A DNA stretch of 64,000 nucleotides, from the NCBI GenBank assembly GCA_963793675.1, contig CAWCBA010000002.1, positions 372,001 through 436,000 of the forward strand. Direction: 5' to 3'. Source of the DNA: RPQJ01 sp963793675 (GTDB taxonomy: Bacteria; Pseudomonadota; Gammaproteobacteria; Steroidobacterales; Steroidobacteraceae). This document shows, piece after piece, positions 52,561 to 62,874 of this stretch. Numbering within the stretch: the stretch's first letter is position 1; every line of letters begins with the position of its first letter. Made by a program: the position numbers and the translations under genes. The notes under the pieces were generated by a model. The model saw nothing but the letters and a program-made list of their open reading frames with translations. It did not search any database and was not told the DNA's origin.

Positions 52561-53840
52561 GTGACCGCCCGTCCGTACATCCTGCTGGCCGCCGTGGCCG
52601 GCATTGCCCTGGGGTACGGCCTCGCCCGTGCACCGCAGTGGCTGGCCGCCCCGCGGGCGGAGCCGCGCGCCGTCGCCGTGGCGACCGCGAAGCGCGGTGG
52701 CCGGCCACCAGTTGCTCGACGAAGTCGTCGGCCGTATCCGCCGCGAGTACGTGCAACCGGTGCCCGACTCGGCCTTCGACGAGGCCGCGGTCAAGGGCGT
52801 CGTCGCCAACCTCGATCCGCATTCCGCCTTTCTCGACGCCGCCGAATACGACGAGATGCGCGCCACGACGACCGGCAGCTACACCGGCGTGGGTATCGAG
52901 GTTTCGGCGCAGGATGGCCGCGTGGTCGTCGTGACACCGATCGAAGGCTCGCCCGCCGCGAAAGCCGGCGTGCATTCCGGCGACGTCGTGCTTGCCGTCG
53001 ACGACCAGCCCGTCACCGCCGACAAGCTCGACGAAACGATCGGCCGCATGCGCGGCGTGCCGGGCACGCAGGTCAGGCTTGCAGTCGGTCGCAAGGACGA
53101 ACCGGAGCCGCTGGTGTTCACGCTCGAGCGCAGCGAGGTGCACGTGCATTCGGTGCGCGCGGAGCCGCTGCCCGGCGACTTCGGCTACGTCCGCATCACG
53201 CAGTTCAGCGACTCGACGCCGGACGATCTCGTGCAGGCCCTGTCGACGCTCGTCCACCACTCGCCAAAAGCGACGTTCCATCCCTTGCGCGGTCTCGTGC
53301 TCGACCTGCGCGGCAATCCGGGCGGCGTGCTCGAATCGGCCGTGAGCGTCGCCGATGCCTTCCTCGATTCCGGCGTGATCGTGCGCGCCGACGGGCGCAC
53401 GCCGGAGTCCCGTTTCGAAATGTCGGCGACGCCGGGCGATGCGCTCGATGGCCAGCCACTGGTCGTGCTGGTCGATGGCGGTTCAGCGTCGGGGTCGGAG
53501 ATCGTTGCCGGCGCCTTGCGTGATCACGGCCGAGCCACGTTGATGGGTGAGCGCACCTTCGGCAAGGGCTCGGTGCAGACGGTGATCCCGTTGCGCGACG
53601 GCCAGGCGCTGAAGCTCACGACCTCGCTTTACTTCACGCCGTCCGGCACGTCGATTCACGAACGCGGGATCCAGCCTGACATCGCGATCGGTCCGACGGA
53701 AGGCGACCGGGCACGCCACGCACCGGTCACACCCAATGAAGGATGCCGCCGTCCTCACGGCCCTCCAGTACCTGAGGGACCGCGGGCTCGGCACACACTA
53801 CGCGGCGGTGAAGACGGGGTCAGCCGCGCAGAAGCGCTGA
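52561..53840 (+). CDS. carboxyl-terminal processing protease (CtpA/S41), two +1 shifts
   Basis: Periplasmic serine protease with PDZ domain. Frame 1 gives the N-terminal membrane anchor (ARPYILLAAVAGIALGYGLARAPQWL). Near 52700 one base is skipped and the sequence goes on GHQLLDEVVGRIRREYVQPV, PDZ (GSYTGVGIEVSAQDGRVVVVTPIEGSPAAKAGV), catalytic core GLVLDLRGNPGGVLESAV and VDGGSASGSEIVAGALRDHGRATLMGERTFGKGSVQT. Ser (in SASGSE) and Lys (in FGKGS) are present. Near 53735 another +1 gives the native-looking end MKDAAVLTALQYLRDRGLG...AAQKR at 53840. Commonly follows envC. Confidence 0.87.
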
Positions 53841-54209
53841 ACCGGCGCCGATCAGCGCCCCGATCAGCAGGGCGAAAATCGGCAGCATGCTGAGCCCGAA
53901 GCCGGGACCGCGCTTCGCCGGGTCTGCCACGTAGCTGCGCAGGTATACGAAGCGACCCACCAGGTAGACCGCACCCAGGACCGCGGCCCACGTCGGGCTC
54001 ACGTAGTGCGCGAACAGCCACAGTCCCGGCAGCAGCGCGATCAACAGCTCGAGCGTGTTCATCTGCACGCGGAAATAGCGCTCGAAGACGGGATGCCCCG
54101 TCACCGCCGGGCCGTTCACCCCGAACCTGCCGCGCGCCCGCCCGACCAGGATCGCAAAATAGATGTACTGCATGAGCGCGAGCACGGCGACGATGGCGAC
54201 GATGTCCAT
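53820..54209 (-). CDS. MAPEG family membrane protein
   Basis: 129 residues, four membrane helices, with the family pattern VFERYFRVQMNTLELLIALLPGLWLFAHYVSP and GRFVYLRSYVADPAKRGPGFGLSMLP. MAPEG proteins include microsomal glutathione transferase and leukotriene synthase relatives; bacterial members are poorly characterised. The 3' end overlaps the convergent protease gene by about 20 bases, taking the protease's second +1 frame. Confidence 0.9.
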   Translation of the reverse strand: MDIVAIVAVLALMQYIYFAILVGRARGRFGVNGPAVTGHPVFERYFRVQMNTLELLIALLPGLWLFAHYVSPTWAAVLGAVYLVGRFVYLRSYVADPAKRGPGFGLSMLPIFALLIGALIGAGSALLRG

Positions 54210-54321
54210 GGGTTCTCGATTCCGGGGTGGCCGGGATGCGTGTGACGGCCCGCAGATTCCATTACCATCGCGCGCAGGTCAACCGATGGCGCCAGGCGCC
54301 GTCCAGAAGGGAGCACTCGAC

Positions 54322-54696
54322 ATGGTTGGATTCCTGCTGCGTGCCGCGATTTCCGCACTGGGCCTGTGGGTGGCGAGCCAGCTGCTGGTCGGGCTGCACT
54401 TCGCAACACCTTCCAAGCTCGTGCTTGCCGCGGTGCTGCTTGGCATCGTCAATGCCTTCGTGCGCCCGCTCGCGTTCATCCTGACGCTGCCGATCACGGT
54501 CGTGACGCTGGGCCTGTTCCTGCTGGTGCTGAACGCCGGCATGGTCGCGCTGGTGGCCTGGGTCGTCCCCGGCTTCACGATCTCGGGTTTCTGGACCGCC
54601 GTGGGCGCCGCGATCATCGTCAGCATCGTCTCGTGGGCCGCTTCCGGCCTGATCGGTTCGTCGGGCAAGTTCGAGAAGTTCTCGGTCCGCCGCTGA
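54322..54696 (+). CDS. phage holin 4-like small membrane protein (PF04020 type)
   Basis: 124 residues, four helices: GFLLRAAISALGLWVASQLL, LVLAAVLLGIVNAFVRPLAFILTLPITVVTLGLFLLVLNAGMVALVAWVVPGF and a last helix. The NAFVRPLAFILTLP...TLGLFLLVLNA motif is typical of the YvlD/phage-holin-like family, which is chromosomal and not evidence for a prophage. The ATG at 54322 is preceded by GGGAG. The 3' end is 3 bases from the convergent EamA gene. Confidence 0.88.
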   Translation: MVGFLLRAAISALGLWVASQLLVGLHFATPSKLVLAAVLLGIVNAFVRPLAFILTLPITVVTLGLFLLVLNAGMVALVAWVVPGFTISGFWTAVGAAIIVSIVSWAASGLIGSSGKFEKFSVRR

Positions 54697-54699
54697 GGT

Positions 54700-55594
54700 T
54701 CAGCCGCTGGAGAGACGGCCGCTCGGCATCGTCACCAGCACGACGCCGCCGAGGATCACCGTCATCCCGAGCAGCTTCTGCGGCGAGAGCGTCTCGCCGA
54801 GGACCATCCACCCGAGCAGCGTCGCGATGGCCGGGTTGACGTAGGCGAACGTCGCGACCCGATCCGTGCGCGCGTTCTTCATCAGCCACGTGAAGGCCGA
54901 GTAGGTCACCGCCGAGGTGAACACGCCGAGGAATATCAGCGCGAGCACCCCGGGCAGGCCCCAGTGCCAGCGTGGCAGTTCGCCGGACGCGGTACCCGCG
55001 ACGAACAGCACCAGGCCGCCGAGCAGCATGATGATCGCGTTGAAGCCGATGGGGCCCACGGCCAGGGTCATGTTGCGGTAAGTGATCGTTCCGGCCGACC
55101 AGACCAGGGCAGCTGCCAGCACCAGCAGTTGCCACCCGACGTGCGGCGTGAGCCGAAAGTCCGCTGGCCAGACCAGCAGCGCCACGCCGATGAAGCCGAG
55201 CAACAGACCGAGCAGGCTGATCCTCGAGAGCGGCTGTCCTTTCGGCCCGAGGGTCCCGAGGCCTGCTATCCACAAGGCCAGGCTGGCGTTGAGCAGCGCG
55301 ACCTCGTTGGACGGCAGGTGCTTGAGCGCGAACGTGGACGGGCCGCTGCTCAACGCGATCAGGACAATTGCAGAAGAAGCACATCAGCTTCCATTCGTGC
55401 GCGGTGCTCGGCAGGCGGTAGCCACGGTACAGCGCGAGCGCGAGCAGCACGAAGCCGCCGATGAAGGCGCGGCCAGCCGCGAAGAGCAGTGGCGGCAGGT
55501 CCGCGACACCGACGCGGATCACGAGAAAGCTCGAACCCCAGACCAGGTATACGAGTGCGAAGCACGCGTACAGGCGTGCCCTGAAGCCGGTCAT
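54700..55594 (-). CDS. EamA (DMT) family transporter, read in two frames (+1 shift)
   Basis: Inner-membrane exporter of the drug/metabolite superfamily. From 55594: FALVYLVWGSSFLVIRVGVADLPPLLFAAGRAFIGGFVLLALALYRGYRLPSTAHEWKLMCFF. Near 55372 one base is skipped and the fold continues AIVLIALSSGPSTFALKHLPSNEVALLNASLALW, the second EamA repeat (VLAAALVWSAGTITYRN ... SAVTYSAFTWLMKNARTDRVATFAYVNPAIATLLGWMVLGE), ending at 54700. In total about 297 residues with ten helices, normal length. Substrate unknown. Confidence 0.87.
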
Positions 55595-55642
55595 CGCCCG
55601 CGCCGTCGTCGGGCTTCGCGCAGTCTCACCATCCGTGTGGAC

Positions 55643-57572
55643 TCATGCGCTGCGACTGACGCCGACGCGGTACAGCCAGAACGCAAGCCCTGCGACGACG
55701 GCAAGTCCGAGCCCTTCGCCGAACTGCATGCCCTCCCCGAGCGCCAGTACGTCGGCGCTGCCCGACATCACGATCGGGATGGCGATGAAGATGCCCATCA
55801 GCGCCTCGCCCGTGATCAGGCCGGCCGCAAACAGGATCCCGTTCTGCTTCGCGCGTTCCGCCTGCGGCGAATCGTCGCGGATCCCCAGCCTGCGCTCGAC
55901 CAGGTACGCGATCAGGCCGCCGATGAAGATCGGCACCGACAGTTCGAGCGGCAGGTAGATACCCACCGCCACGGCGAGCACGGGCGCGCGAAACGGCGCC
56001 CTGGCGCGCTTCAGGTATTCGTCGACGAGGATGATGCCGACGCCGATCAGGGCGCCGATCGAAATCATGCCCCAGGGAAGTTCGCCGCCGAACATGCCCT
56101 TGGCGACCGAAGCCATCAACGTGGCCTGCGGGGCGATCAGCGCGTTCGGATGTTCGGCGGTGGGCGCGCCGATGCCGTAGGCCTTGAGCAGCAGGTTGAG
56201 GACGGGGGCCATCACCAGCGCGCAGCTGGCGGCGCCGATGGCCAGCATCACCTGTTGCCGCCACGGCGTGGCGCCGACGAGTTGCCCGGCTTTCAGGTCC
56301 TGCAGGTTGTCGCCGCCGATGCAGGCCGCACAGCACACGACCGAGCCGATCATGATCGCGGCCACCGGGCCGAGCGCCGCGCCGCGTCCCATCAGCGCGA
56401 CCAGCAGCAGTGACGCGAACAGGATCGTGCAGATGGTGATGCCCGAGACAGGGTTGTTCGACGAGCCGACCAGCCCCGCCATGTACGCCGAGACCGACGT
56501 GAACACGAAGCCCGCGACGATCATGATCACCGTCATCACCAGGCTGATGCCGATGTTGTCCACGATCAGCTGGTAGAGGATCCAGAGCGGAATCGTGAAC
56601 AGCACGAGGCCGACCAGGATCGCCTTCATCGGCAGGTCGTGCTCGGTGTGCGAGGCGGCGCGCGTCGCACCGGCACGCGTGGCCTCGAGGCCGCTGCGTA
56701 TGCCCGAGGCGAGCGAGCTGCGGATCGACACCAGCGCCCACATGCCGCCGATGAGCATCGCGCCCACGCCGAGGTAACGGACCTGCGCCGACCAGATGGC
56801 GTTGGCCATCGTCTCGGCATCGGCGCCTGCGAGCTGTTGTGCCAGCGGCACGTTGTCCTGCAGGAAGTGGGCGGCGTAGATCGGGATCGCGACGCTCCAC
56901 GAAATCATGCCGCCGATGAGGGCGAGCGCGCCGATGTTGAGGCCTACGATGTAGCCGACGCCGAGCAGCGCGGGCGAGAGGTTGGTGCCGAAGTAGGCGA
57001 GCCACTTGCCGAAGAAGCCGCTGGCGGCCGCGGTGTCCGGAATCACGCGCAGGCCGCTGCCGGCCGCGAGCTTCGCGAGGCCACCACCGAGCGCGGCCAG
57101 CCCGAGCAGCTTCACGCCCTGTGCCGGATTGTCGCCGGCCTTGAGTACTTCAGCGGCCGCCACGCCTTCGGGGAACTTGAGGTTCTGCTCGACGATCAGC
57201 GAGCGCCGCAGCGGCACCGAGAAGAACACGCCGAGGATGCCGCCGAGGCCTGCGATCGCGAGCACCCAGGCGTAGCGGAAATCGGTCCAGTGCCCGAGGA
57301 TGACGAGCGCCGGGATCGTGAAGATCACGCCCGAGGCGATCGACGAGCCCGCCGACGCGCCGGTCTGCACGATGTTGTTCTCGAGGATCGTGCTGCCGCC
57401 GAGCACCCGCAGCACGGCCATCGAAACCACGGCCGCAGGAATGGCGGACGCAATCGTGAGCCCGGCGAAGAGTCCGAGGTAGGTGTTGGCGGCGGCGAGC
57501 AGGACGGCCAGGATGATGGCGAGGATGACTGGCGCGTGGAGTAAGTTGCGCGGGGGCCTGAACTTCAGTCAT
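55643..57572 (-). CDS. OPT family oligopeptide transporter, read in two frames (+1 shift)
   Basis: About 640 residues, some 14-16 helices. The ATG at 57572 opens TEVQAPAQLTPRA. One base later (extra base at 57530) it continues VILAIILAVLLAAANTYLGLFAGLTIASAIPAAVVSMAVLRVLGGSTILENNIVQTGASAGSSIASG, the OPT signature. Homologues read TPRAV directly, so the extra base is located precisely. The C-terminal frame is intact to 55643. Likely peptide or metal-chelate uptake. Confidence 0.9.
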
Positions 57573-57677
57573 GGATGCGTCCCGGCGTATGAGTTGCGGC
57601 ATTAGAGAGGCCGGCAGTGGCAAATGCAATGCCGTGATCGGGTCGAGCCGAATCGAATTTCCAGATGAGCGTGACCT

Positions 57678-58463
57678 ATGACCAGTCGAACCACGAATGG
57701 ATCCATCTTCATCACCGGCGCCGGCGGAGGCATCGGCACGGCAACGGCCCGGTTCTTCGCCTCGCAGGGCTGGCAGGTCGGTGGCTGCGACCTGAGCATG
57801 GCCGCGGTCGAATCGCTGGCCGACGCGATCGGTCGCGAGCGCTTCACTCCTTACGTGGCGGACGTGCGGGATCGTGCTTCCGTCGCGCGCGCGATCGAGG
57901 ATTTCGCCGCACGGCACGGCGGCAAGCTCGACGCCGTCTTCGCCAACGCGGGCGTGCTGTTCATGGCCCCCGACGAACAGGTCACGCCCGAGCAGAAAGA
58001 CCTGCAGGTCGACGTCAACGTCAAGGGCGTGATGCACACCTTCGACGCGGCCCTGCCATACCTGAAGCGGCCGCGCCCGGTGCGACATGCCATCGCGATG
58101 GCCTCGACCTCCGCGGAGTACGGTTCGCCGCATCACGCGGTCTACAGCGCGACCAAGTTCTTCGTGCGTGGCTACACCGAGGCGCTCAACATCGAATACC
58201 GACCACAGGGCATCAACGTCTGCGCCATCTACGTCGCGTACGTCGACACCGGCATGCTGCGCAATGCGCAATGGAAAGCCGCGTCGATCGAGACGATGGG
58301 CGTCAAGGCCAGGGCCGACGACGTCGCCGCCATGGTCTGGCGGGCCGCACACGGGCGGCGGGCGCATTGGCGCGTCGGCTTCGACGCCAGGATGTCGCAC
58401 TATGCCGTGCGCCTGTTCGGCAGCTGGGTCGCGCCGATCTACGCGAAACTGATGCGAATCTGA
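57678..58463 (+). CDS. short-chain dehydrogenase/reductase
   Basis: 261 residues, classical SDR: cofactor motif TGAGGGIGTATARFFA (residues 14-29), NAG in FANAGVLF, active site Ser in AMASTSAEYG and YSATKFFVRG (YxxxK). The Asp after the second strand (GCDLSM) suggests NAD+ preference. Substrate unknown. It stands alone, divergent from the OPT gene. Confidence 0.92.
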   Translation: MTSRTTNGSIFITGAGGGIGTATARFFASQGWQVGGCDLSMAAVESLADAIGRERFTPYVADVRDRASVARAIEDFAARHGGKLDAVFANAGVLFMAPDEQVTPEQKDLQVDVNVKGVMHTFDAALPYLKRPRPVRHAIAMASTSAEYGSPHHAVYSATKFFVRGYTEALNIEYRPQGINVCAIYVAYVDTGMLRNAQWKAASIETMGVKARADDVAAMVWRAAHGRRAHWRVGFDARMSHYAVRLFGSWVAPIYAKLMRI

Positions 58464-58571
58464 GGCAGTGGCAGCAACATGGACCGCCGCTCCCGGCTTG
58501 GCGGGAGAGGGATCCGGTCAGGGTCGGCATTCCTGGCCCGAGTGGCTGAAATGCGCGAACCGGTTCTCGGA

Positions 58572-59231
58572 TCAGCCGGGCGATCCGGCCGGGCCGGGAT
58601 AGGTCACCTCTTCCAGTCGACCGGTGTCGACGTCATAGATGAACCCACGCACCGTCACGGCATCAGGGCCCGTGGCAGGCAGCCATGGGTGGTTCATGAT
58701 GCTGGAGATGCCGCGGCGCACGTCCCACTCCAGGCGTTCAATATTGCCGGCATTGCGGGCGGAGTCGAGCGGCTCCAACGGGCCGCGAAACGCATGGAAA
58801 GCAAGCGGGCTTGCTGAAGACTTCGCGGGACTCGCGAATTCCCGTCCGGTTACTGCCCTGAGCAGCTCTTCGGTTTTCCGATCCCCTTCCAGGCCGGCCT
58901 TGAGCAGGTCGTCCGTAAAAGCCAGCATGCCGCAGCGGGTGTGATGGATCAGCACGATTTCATTGGTGTTGAGCAGATGATGCGAAATGATCAGGCACCG
59001 GATTGCGTCTTCGGTAACGACGCCACCGGCGTTGCGGATAATGTGCGCCTCGCCCGTCTGCAGGCCCAACAGGTCCTCGACGTCCAGGCGGGCGTCCATG
59101 CAGGCGACAACCGCTACGCGTTTCGAAGGTTGAATGGGTTGCTGACCTGGATGCGCTGCGACATGCACCGCCGCGCCCCGTGCATAGCGTGAGTTGTTCT
59201 GCAGCAGCTGGTCGGTGGTCGATGTCGTCAT
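58572..59231 (-). CDS. beta-class carbonic anhydrase
   Basis: 219 residues. Zinc ligands Cys44, His97 and Cys100 (CMDARLD; HHTRCGM) with the Asp46-Arg48 dyad, and GEAHIIRNAGGVVTEDAIRCL. It interconverts CO2 and bicarbonate in the cytoplasm. The part between the second ligand pair and IMNHPWLP (about residues 105-190) is longer and richer in Ala/Ser than usual. The ATG at 59231 is preceded by GGAGAG; the longer in-frame extension is rejected. Confidence 0.93.
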   Translation of the reverse strand: MTTSTTDQLLQNNSRYARGAAVHVAAHPGQQPIQPSKRVAVVACMDARLDVEDLLGLQTGEAHIIRNAGGVVTEDAIRCLIISHHLLNTNEIVLIHHTRCGMLAFTDDLLKAGLEGDRKTEELLRAVTGREFASPAKSSASPLAFHAFRGPLEPLDSARNAGNIERLEWDVRRGISSIMNHPWLPATGPDAVTVRGFIYDVDTGRLEEVTYPGPAGSPG

Positions 59232-59407
59232 GTTCACGCTCTCCTGGGAAACGCCGCGATGTCTGGTATCGAGCACGGTACTTGTGAATTACCAAGGCTG
59301 AAAATAGCCATGGGTTATGCCGTTATCACGGGAAGATCCGCCTCGGCGAGCGTGGCGATCTGGCCTCGGTTCGGCCGGGACCAGCGCGTCTTGGCGGAGT
59401 CGTCCGC

Positions 59408-61048
59408 TCAGTCGCCGGGCGTGACGCGCTGGCGCTGCTTCAGCGTCGTGACGAACCGCGCGAGCGACTTCGAGACCGATCCGCGCGGCAGCGTGGCGTC
59501 GATCAGCTGGAACCGCCCACGCTCCGTCATGGCGCGCTCGAGTGCCGCCGCGAACTCGCGGCGCGTATTCACGCGCACGCCGACCCCGCCGAGCGGTGCG
59601 GCGCAGCCGGCAAAGTCCCAGTCGTCGAGCGCGTACAGCGACGAACCCGGCTCGAACACGCGCAGCATTTCCCAGCTGCGGTTGTTGAACACGACGACGA
59701 TCGGATCCCAGCCGTAGCGACGGCAATTGCCGAGTTCCCAGCCGGTCATCTGGAACGCGCCGTCGCCCACCAGGACCAGGGGTCGTCGTCCGGTCGCTGC
59801 CTGCAAGCCGAGTCCCGCCGGCACGCCGTACCCCATGCTGGCGTAATAGCCGGGAGCGACGAGTTCGGAATGGCCGATGTCGAACGCGGCGAACATGCAG
59901 TCACCCATGTCCGAGGCCAGTGGCAGCGCCCCGTGCCGGGCAAACGCGTCGTTGATCGCGGCCGCAATGTCGCTCGGCGACAGCGGCGCATCGTCGGCGA
60001 CGAACGGCGTCGGCGGCTGCGACGGCAGCTCGGGCAGGACGTGCGGCTCCCGGGGTTCTCGCGCAAGGCGGGCCAACAGGCCTTCGACCACGGCGCCGAG
60101 CGGCACGTCGGGATACCGGTGGTGGCCGACACCGACCGACCGGTTGTGCGCCAGGATCGTCGTGCGCGGCGCGATCGTGTGCTCCGAGACACCGAGGTTG
60201 GTGTCGCACGGCGTGACGCCGAGCAGCAGCAGGCAGTCGGATTCCTCGACCAGGTGCGTGATGGCTGGATCGCCGGCGGTGCCGAGGTACGCGCCCACCA
60301 GCGGCGAGTCCTGCGCCGACAGCAGGCCGTGACCCATGAACGACGTCACGACCGGGATGCCGAGCTTGCGCGCCAGTTCGGCCACCGGCGCTTCGAGCCG
60401 GAAGCGCCGCACTTCCACGCCCAGCATCATCACGGGAGACCGCGCTCGCGTAATGCGCTCGAGCACTTCGTCGACGCAGTCGCTGACGGCATCGGCCGAG
60501 ATGACCGGCTGCGGCAGGACAGGAACCGGTTCGCACGGAGCATCGACGAGGTCGCGCGGAAATTCGAGGTAGACCGGGCGTGAGTGCGTGATGCAGCTCG
60601 CCAGCACGCGCGCAATGTCGTCCGGCGCGCGACGCGGATCGTCGAGTCGCGCCTGGTCGCAGGTGACCTCGCGGTAGATGATCATCTGCGAGTCGAGTGT
60701 CTTCACCTGGTGGTGCAGCTTCAGCATGCCGCGCCCCTCGTGTGTCCCGGGCGCGCCGGACACCACGACGACGGGAACCTGCTCGGCATAGGCCGAGGCG
60801 ACGGCATTGAGCATGTTGAGTGCGCCGGCCCCGTACGTCACGAACGCCGCGGACGGCGCGGATGCGATGCGGGCTGCGGCGTCGGCGGCAAACCCGACCG
60901 CCGGCTCGTGGCTGAGCATGAACAGCGGCAGCCGTTTCGATTCATCGAGCGCCCTGAACAGCGGCAGCGCGAAATCCCCTGGGAGGCCGAACGCCTGCTG
61001 GACCCCATGATCGACGAGCGCCTGGATCAGTGCGTCTGCGAGTTTCAT
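59408..61048 (-). CDS. thiamine-diphosphate 2-oxoacid decarboxylase (phenylpyruvate/indolepyruvate type)
   Basis: 546 residues in three domains: PYR domain with the cofactor-activating Glu in LSHEPAVGFAADAAARI, a central Rossmann domain, and the PP domain with GDGAFQMTGWELGNCRRYGWDPIVVVFNN (GDG-x-NN). N-terminus KLADALIQALVDHGVQQAFGLPGDFALPLFRAL. Closest in character to bacterial phenylpyruvate/indolepyruvate decarboxylases (aromatic aldehyde or auxin-type chemistry); substrate inferred. The ATG at 61048 follows from the conserved N-terminus. 11 bases after the YkvA gene. Confidence 0.87.
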   Translation of the reverse strand: MKLADALIQALVDHGVQQAFGLPGDFALPLFRALDESKRLPLFMLSHEPAVGFAADAAARIASAPSAAFVTYGAGALNMLNAVASAYAEQVPVVVVSGAPGTHEGRGMLKLHHQVKTLDSQMIIYREVTCDQARLDDPRRAPDDIARVLASCITHSRPVYLEFPRDLVDAPCEPVPVLPQPVISADAVSDCVDEVLERITRARSPVMMLGVEVRRFRLEAPVAELARKLGIPVVTSFMGHGLLSAQDSPLVGAYLGTAGDPAITHLVEESDCLLLLGVTPCDTNLGVSEHTIAPRTTILAHNRSVGVGHHRYPDVPLGAVVEGLLARLAREPREPHVLPELPSQPPTPFVADDAPLSPSDIAAAINDAFARHGALPLASDMGDCMFAAFDIGHSELVAPGYYASMGYGVPAGLGLQAATGRRPLVLVGDGAFQMTGWELGNCRRYGWDPIVVVFNNRSWEMLRVFEPGSSLYALDDWDFAGCAAPLGGVGVRVNTRREFAAALERAMTERGRFQLIDATLPRGSVSKSLARFVTTLKQRQRVTPGD

Positions 61049-61059
61049 CCGCGTTGCCC

Positions 61060-61632
61060 CTAGAAGCGCGTGATCAGCCGGTACGCTTCGCCGTCCCGCG
61101 CGAGGTCGCGATCGCGTCGCTCCCGGATCCTTGCGTGCAGCGCCTCGCGCCGTGACGCGAGCCAGTCCTCGCGCGATACCGGGCGGTGCACACCGGGCTT
61201 GTCGCGGCGCACCGCTTCGTCGCGCCGGTACTGGTCGAACTCCTCGTAGGCGTCGAGTTCGTGCTGCAGTTCGCGCAACAGCAGTTCCAGCATGATCGCG
61301 TCGTCCACCAGGCCCAGCACCGGCACGTTGTCCGGAACCAGGTCGTCGACTTCGGCGACGTACGCCAGGCCATCCAGCACGCGGTCGCGCTCGAGCGCGG
61401 GCAATTGCCACTCCGGGTCGTCCAGCATGGCCACCAGTGCTGCGACGCGGTCGATACGACGCCGGATGAACGGGGAGCGCGCCGTCGAGCGCAAGCGCTC
61501 CACCTCGGCCACGGCCGCAGCGGCGATCTCTTGCGGTGAACGCTGGCCGTTCCGATCCCGTACGCGATGCATCAGGGAGCGGAAGTAGTCGAGCTCCTCC
61601 TCCGCAAACTCGAGCGTCACGCTAAGCGTCAT
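61060..61632 (-). CDS. DUF1232 (YkvA) domain protein
   Basis: 190 residues. The N-terminal half is helical; a YkvA-like core spans ALERDRVLDGLAYVAEVDDLVPDNVPVLGLVDDAIMLELLLRELQHEL, where PD..P..G..DD is the DUF1232 hallmark. The C-terminal part is charged (RERRDRDLARDGEAYRLI). No membrane helix. Function unknown. On the same strand as, and 20 bases after, exbD. Confidence 0.8.
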   Translation of the reverse strand: MTLSVTLEFAEEELDYFRSLMHRVRDRNGQRSPQEIAAAAVAEVERLRSTARSPFIRRRIDRVAALVAMLDDPEWQLPALERDRVLDGLAYVAEVDDLVPDNVPVLGLVDDAIMLELLLRELQHELDAYEEFDQYRRDEAVRRDKPGVHRPVSREDWLASRREALHARIRERRDRDLARDGEAYRLITRF

Positions 61633-61652
61633 GGGTCACTCCTCGCGGTCCG

Positions 61653-62093
<441 letters not shown>

Positions 62094-62115
62094 GGCCGTC
62101 TCCCGCGTGTGAGCT

Positions 62116-62859
62116 TCAGGCCGACTGTTGCTGCAGGCGGTGCGCGCGATGGTGGTCCATCGAAGAGGGTACGCGCGCACCGGTCGTGAGGTAGGCGAGC
62201 AGGTCCTCGGCGAACGCGTGGAAGCTCGCGATGATCACGCGATTGTTGCGCACCACCAGGTTGTAGCCGAGCACCGCCGGCACGGCGACGGCGAGGCCGA
62301 GCGCAGTCATGATCAGTGCCTCGCCGACGGGTCCCGCCACCTGGTCGAGCGAGGTCTCGCCGGAAGCGCCGATGCGCACGAGCGCGTGGAAGATTCCCCA
62401 CACCGTGCCGAACAAGCCGATGAACGGGGCGGTGCTGCCGACGGTCGCAAGGAAAGTGAGACCCGTTTCGAGGCGCTCGGTCTCGCGGTTGATCGAGGAG
62501 CGCAGCGAGCGGTCGAGGAACTCGGCCCGGTGCAGCGTCCCCGCGACGCGCTCTTCGGTGAGGTGATCGTGGTGTTCCATGGCGAACTCGCCGTCCAGCG
62601 CGATCTTGGAGAACGGCTCCCAGTCGGGCTGCTGCTCGAGGTAACCCAGGGCCTGGTCCGTCGGCGTCTTCCAGAACGTGGTCACGACGTGGTGCGAGCG
62701 CGTGCGAATCCGGACGACCCGCGCGGCCTTCAGCACGATGAAGTACCACGAGACGATCGACATCAGGACCAGCAGCCCGAAGACGAACAGGCCGACGGCA
62801 TCCGTCTGCTGCAGGAAGTTGGCGAAACTCATCGTCGTCAGCGCTTCGGTGGGATGCAT
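62116..62859 (-). CDS. exbB: MotA/TolQ/ExbB proton channel protein
   Basis: 247 residues with three helices; ExbB domain FLATVGSTAPFIGLFGTVWGIFHALVRIGASGETSLDQVAGPVGEALIMTALGLAVAVPAVLGYN, which holds the conserved Thr and Pro pattern. Forms the channel with ExbD. Neighbours exbD (22 bases) and tonB (15 bases) in one operon. Confidence 0.95.
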   Translation of the reverse strand: MHPTEALTTMSFANFLQQTDAVGLFVFGLLVLMSIVSWYFIVLKAARVVRIRTRSHHVVTTFWKTPTDQALGYLEQQPDWEPFSKIALDGEFAMEHHDHLTEERVAGTLHRAEFLDRSLRSSINRETERLETGLTFLATVGSTAPFIGLFGTVWGIFHALVRIGASGETSLDQVAGPVGEALIMTALGLAVAVPAVLGYNLVVRNNRVIIASFHAFAEDLLAYLTTGARVPSSMDHHRAHRLQQQSA

Positions 62860-62874
62860 GGCTGGATCCTGTGG

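Noticed and set aside
50678..53281. An 867-codon open frame opposite the GGDEF/EAL and ctpA genes
   Set aside because: Antisense shadow; the plus-strand domains (EAL, PDZ, S41) are unambiguous.
54322..54696. Holin-like gene as a sign of prophage
   Set aside because: This small four-helix family is common on chromosomes, and no other phage gene is nearby.
9800..57530. A shared slippery motif at the +1 sites (for example CCC-TGA or CCG-C)
   Set aside because: Two or three sites have a proline codon at the switch, but the others (GAC-A, GCC-A, TTC-T, GTC-GGGC) do not. No consensus or downstream structure is common to all.
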